NCBI GenBank assembly: GCA_027084065.1
Contig: JALWLR010000039.1
Location: 1 to 7,610 of the forward strand
Source of the DNA: Helicobacteraceae bacterium
Lineage (GTDB): Bacteria > Campylobacterota > Campylobacteria > Campylobacterales > Sulfurimonadaceae
Reading direction: 5' to 3'
DNA length: 7,610 bases
Part shown: positions 5,596 through 7,610 of the stretch, piece after piece
Numbering within the stretch: the stretch's first letter is position 1
How the letters are laid out: each line of letters begins with the position of its first letter
The notes under the pieces: model-generated
Told to the model about the DNA's origin: nothing
The model's input: only the letters and a program-made list of their open reading frames with translations
The model's database searches: none
Translations under genes and position numbers: made by a program

Positions 5596-5621
5596 TTCCA
5601 AAAGCGCCTAGGCTTTTGGAA
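5596..5621 (-). terminator. Perfect 10-bp inverted repeat after the DUF505-like gene (probable terminator hairpin)
   Basis: TTCCAAAAGC (5596-5605) and GCTTTTGGAA (5612-5621) form a perfect stem with a 6-nt loop, starting 9 nt after the stop codon. No T-run follows in either direction, so it is not a classical intrinsic terminator. It may instead be a U-less terminator, an RNA 3'-end stabiliser or a protein-binding dyad. Confidence 0.5.
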
Positions 5622-5630
5622 AGAGGCGGC

Positions 5631-7478
5631 TTATTGATGCTCAATAGCTTCGAGCATTTTTAGACCGGCTTCATTTACGCTGTTTTTGCCAAGATATTTC
5701 GCTTCGCGTGCAGCGATGTACGCTTTGTCGAAAACTTCATGATGCAAACCGCTTCTTTTGACGGCTTCTTTGATGTTTTTCGGCTCGATTCGAACTTTTT
5801 TCTCTTTGACATACATGCTGCCTGTTTCGGCAATTGCTTTGACGACACGGTAGATAGTAGGATTCACAGGTGCTCCAAAACCTTCCGGAACGCCACTCAT
5901 GGCCTCATCCATAATTTCTCCGTATTTTGTTTCAACAACATGTCCGTCACAAAGAATTTCGATGAAACTTCTTGCTTCTAGTTTATCCAGAGCTTCAAGA
6001 GCGCGAATTTGCTCTTTGTCATCTTTGCCTTCAAGAATCTCTTCTACACTCATTCCACTTGATGGAATTGTTTTGAAAATATCCATCTCAAAACGTGTCA
6101 TAAACGGCATTTTTTTCTTTTGAGCAAGTGTTTCATAAAGTTCACCGGAGCGGCTTGCTTCATATGTGCCCAAAATGCGCTCTTTTATGGCTTCTTCTAT
6201 CCACTCTTTGTTTGGTGCACTGAACATTTTATTTGCCAAAGTCAATGTTTTGACACTCCATGAGTGAATTGAGCGCTCATCCTCCTGATCACGAATGACT
6301 TTTTGTCCATCTTCAGTTACTACATATACACTCTTTCCGTTTTTAGAAAGTGTCTCTTCGACTAGCCCGAACGCTTCAAGACTGTAGAGGTATTCATGAA
6401 TGTCGAAATTGCTTTCAAACCACTGTAGCATCTCTTTTGCTTCGGCGAATTTTTTTGCAATTTCTTGCTTTTTCTTTGGCATTTCATTGAGTCTTCTACC
6501 ATATTTTTCAATGATTTTTTTGTATTCGCGTACTTTTCTATCGTACATCTCGCGTTTGATCTCTTCGAGAGTCGGTACCTCTTCTGGGTTGCTAGATGTT
6601 TTTTCGTCCCATATTCTTTGAATAGCTTTGAGTGTTTCGACTTCTTCTTTCTCTATCGCGAAAGATTTTAGTGGTGCATCTGCATAGTCTTTGAAGATTC
6701 TAAAGGCTTCAAGTGCTTTTTGTCCCGCATGAGAAAGGCGATCGACATCTTCAAGGTAACCAAGCTCTTCAAGCTCTGTAAGTGACTCAAGTGTGATTTC
6801 TTCTCCATCAGCGATTCGTGCGATGTCTTCAAGGATAGAGATATCAAGTACGCTTCCCTCACTTGCAAAACCACCATATGTAAGAGTCTCTTTTACAGCC
6901 TGTCCAAGATGCGTGAAAGCGAAATGCTCTCCTGCAGGTACACTAAACGCAATGAGTCTCATAGCTTCAAGAAGCTCTTTTTTATTGCCCTCTATCGGAA
7001 GGTAGTGTGCATTTGTCGGTCCCATAGGTGAGCGTCTTATAAATGCTGCCATTTCGGCATCTATAGTAAGCTCCGGACGTGAAGTCATATATGCTTCATA
7101 TACGTTGAGTGCGGCATCGCTTAGTGTCGCATCTTCATTTGCAAAGCCTCTTTTTTGCAAAGCCTCTTGTGTTACGGATGTCGTTTTGTTTTTGTTTTTT
7201 GCAGCAGCATCGATCATAGCGATAATTTCACTGCCAATCCATTTGAAATTCTCTTTCCAGCTCTCAATATCTTCAGCTTTATAAAGTGACTGTAAAGTTT
7301 TCGCTATCGCTTCGCCGGCATATGTAAGTTCAACTTCTGCAGGTATAGGGAATCGCACCAAACCACCGAGGTTAAGCTCCTCTACCGCTTCATTGTTGAG
7401 TGCTTCGACTCCTGTTATTTTCCCGCCTTTGTCGGCAAGATCAAGCAATATTTTCGCTGCTTCTTTTTTTATTATCAT
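5631..7478 (-). CDS. DUF505-like protein of unknown function with winged-helix-like repeats (615 aa)
   Basis: The protein resembles the DUF505 family known to me from thermophiles, archaea and Campylobacterota; this is recollection, and no function is established. It is acidic-to-neutral and soluble, with no signal peptide or membrane segment. A motif of the form (L/V)Tx(x)G-xx-(h)-x-E-(h), like the wing-to-last-helix part of winged-helix domains, recurs at residues 51-62, 119-130, 188-199, 248-259, 387-397, 441-451, 516-527 and 601-612. Spacing is often 60-75 residues. Residues about 275-355 form a charged, probably coiled-coil insertion. The start at 7478 is chosen because a strong AGGAGGAG ribosome binding site lies 5 nt upstream; the next ATG upstream (7520) would translate through that site. 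It appears to be transcribed alone, behind a leader with a long hairpin. Nucleic-acid binding is plausible but unproven. Confidence 0.85.
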   Translation of the reverse strand: MIIKKEAAKILLDLADKGGKITGVEALNNEAVEELNLGGLVRFPIPAEVELTYAGEAIAKTLQSLYKAEDIESWKENFKWIGSEIIAMIDAAAKNKNKTTSVTQEALQKRGFANEDATLSDAALNVYEAYMTSRPELTIDAEMAAFIRRSPMGPTNAHYLPIEGNKKELLEAMRLIAFSVPAGEHFAFTHLGQAVKETLTYGGFASEGSVLDISILEDIARIADGEEITLESLTELEELGYLEDVDRLSHAGQKALEAFRIFKDYADAPLKSFAIEKEEVETLKAIQRIWDEKTSSNPEEVPTLEEIKREMYDRKVREYKKIIEKYGRRLNEMPKKKQEIAKKFAEAKEMLQWFESNFDIHEYLYSLEAFGLVEETLSKNGKSVYVVTEDGQKVIRDQEDERSIHSWSVKTLTLANKMFSAPNKEWIEEAIKERILGTYEASRSGELYETLAQKKKMPFMTRFEMDIFKTIPSSGMSVEEILEGKDDKEQIRALEALDKLEARSFIEILCDGHVVETKYGEIMDEAMSGVPEGFGAPVNPTIYRVVKAIAETGSMYVKEKKVRIEPKNIKEAVKRSGLHHEVFDKAYIAAREAKYLGKNSVNEAGLKMLEAIEHQ

Positions 7479-7490
7479 TTTTTCTCCTCC
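7479..7490 (-). promoter_or_regulatory. Strong Shine-Dalgarno sequence that fixes the DUF505-like start
   Basis: The minus strand reads AGGAGGAG followed by five A and the ATG at 7478-7476. This is the strongest ribosome binding site in the window and decides the start against the in-frame ATG at 7520. Confidence 0.9.
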
Positions 7491-7499
7491 TATAATACA

Positions 7500-7539
7500 T
7501 TTACACTTTCCATCACTCAAAGAGGATGGGAAATGTAAA
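7500..7539 (-). promoter_or_regulatory. Long near-perfect hairpin in the leader of the DUF505-like gene
   Basis: On the plus strand TTTACACTTTCCATC (7500-7514) faces GATGGGAAATGTAAA (7525-7539). Thirteen of fifteen positions pair canonically; read as minus-strand RNA one of the remaining two is a G-U pair and the other a C-A mismatch. CTC/GAG extends the stem with one bulged A around an AAA (UUU in RNA) loop. The structure ends about 10 nt before the AGGAGGAG site. No T-run follows it on either strand, so it is a leader structure or operator rather than an intrinsic terminator. Confidence 0.7.
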
Positions 7540-7551
7540 AAAGTTGTGTTA

Positions 7552-7583
7552 GCATAAAGACGGTTGATGTAACTGCTTTATGC
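7552..7583. repeat. 8-bp dyad upstream of the DUF505-like gene
   Basis: GCATAAAG (7552-7559) and CTTTATGC (7576-7583) are perfect inverted repeats separated by 16 bp, with a smaller GTT/AAC pair nested inside. The 24-bp centre-to-centre distance does not fit one dimer on adjacent half-sites exactly. It could be an operator, or a second hairpin at the end of an upstream transcript. No convincing -35/-10 pair was found around it. Confidence 0.4.
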
Positions 7584-7610
7584 AATTCACAGTCAATGGC
7601 ACTGGATAAG

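Larger units (their letters stand above)
5408..5630. other. A/T-rich intergenic spacer between tRNA-Ser and the DUF505-like gene
   Basis: This convergent intergenic stretch of 223 bp holds three things listed separately: a weak terminator-like hairpin for the tRNA cluster, a start-less minus-strand reading frame that may be a gene remnant, and a 10-bp inverted repeat directly after the DUF505-like gene. I see no promoter, complete gene, attachment-site duplication or insertion-sequence end in the rest. Confidence 0.6.

Noticed and set aside
5319..5630. Integrated element or attachment-site duplication at tRNA-Ser
   Set aside because: I found no second copy of the tRNA 3' end, no integrase and no complete mobile gene in the window.
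7476..7520. Upstream in-frame start that would add MSDGKCKCIIGGEK to the DUF505-like protein
   Set aside because: The extra codons translate the Shine-Dalgarno sequence itself and the arm of the leader hairpin, and the ATG at 7520 has no comparable ribosome binding site.
7517..7609. Minus-strand frame open from the right edge to a TGA at 7519-7517 (30 codons), a possible 3' end of another gene
   Set aside because: It runs through both inverted repeats and the presumed promoter region, is short enough to be chance, and gives no recognisable protein.
1..7610. CRISPR array, insertion sequence or toxin-antitoxin pair
   Set aside because: I saw no regularly spaced direct repeats, no terminal inverted repeats with a transposase, and no overlapping small gene pair of that kind.

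Overview
The window looks like chromosomal DNA of a free-living member of the Campylobacterota (former Epsilonproteobacteria), perhaps near Sulfurimonas, Sulfurovum or Nitratiruptor. The basis is indirect: moderate GC content with A/T-rich intergenic DNA, tightly packed operons of unrelated housekeeping genes, a Gly-Leu-Cys-Ser tRNA cluster, a short NFACT protein and a DUF505-like protein. The genus is inferred from protein style, not from a search.

Layout. (1) Positions 1-4857, minus strand: one compact operon read right to left, starting with ilvD (dihydroxy-acid dehydratase). It continues with yjbQ, a YqiA-like alpha/beta hydrolase, a short NFACT protein (RqcH/FbpA relative), a small outer-membrane beta-barrel protein, a 100-residue hypothetical protein and possibly a further gene running off the left edge. 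Spacings are 0, 1, -4, 14, 22 and about 18 nt, so the genes are probably co-transcribed and partly translationally coupled. (2) Positions 4858-5001: a divergent promoter region. An extended -10 promoter points left to ilvD, and a near-consensus sigma-70 promoter with A/T tracts upstream points right to the tRNAs. (3) Positions 5002-5407, plus strand: tRNA-Gly(GCC), tRNA-Leu(UAA), tRNA-Cys(GCA) and tRNA-Ser(UGA), all with encoded CCA. (4) Positions 5408-5630: A/T-rich spacer with a weak candidate terminator for the tRNAs, an unexplained start-less reading frame on the minus strand, and a perfect 10-bp inverted repeat after the next gene. (5) Positions 5631-7478, minus strand: a 615-residue protein of unknown function, DUF505-like, built from repeated winged-helix-like units. 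(6) Positions 7479-7610: its leader, with a long near-perfect hairpin just before a strong ribosome binding site and a second dyad further upstream.

How the genes work together. The ilvD operon joins branched-chain amino-acid synthesis to genes of no obvious common pathway: a YjbQ enzyme, an esterase, a possible ribosome-rescue factor and an envelope protein. The link may be only growth-coupled expression. The divergent tRNA promoter has a C-rich discriminator, as in growth-rate-controlled stable RNA promoters.

I see no clear defence system, mobile element or CRISPR array. The best leads are structural: nested inverted repeats extending the tRNA-Gly acceptor stem, the hairpin leader and repeat architecture of the DUF505-like gene, an NFACT protein apparently lacking its HhH domain with an altered DR motif, and the orphan reading frame beside tRNA-Ser.
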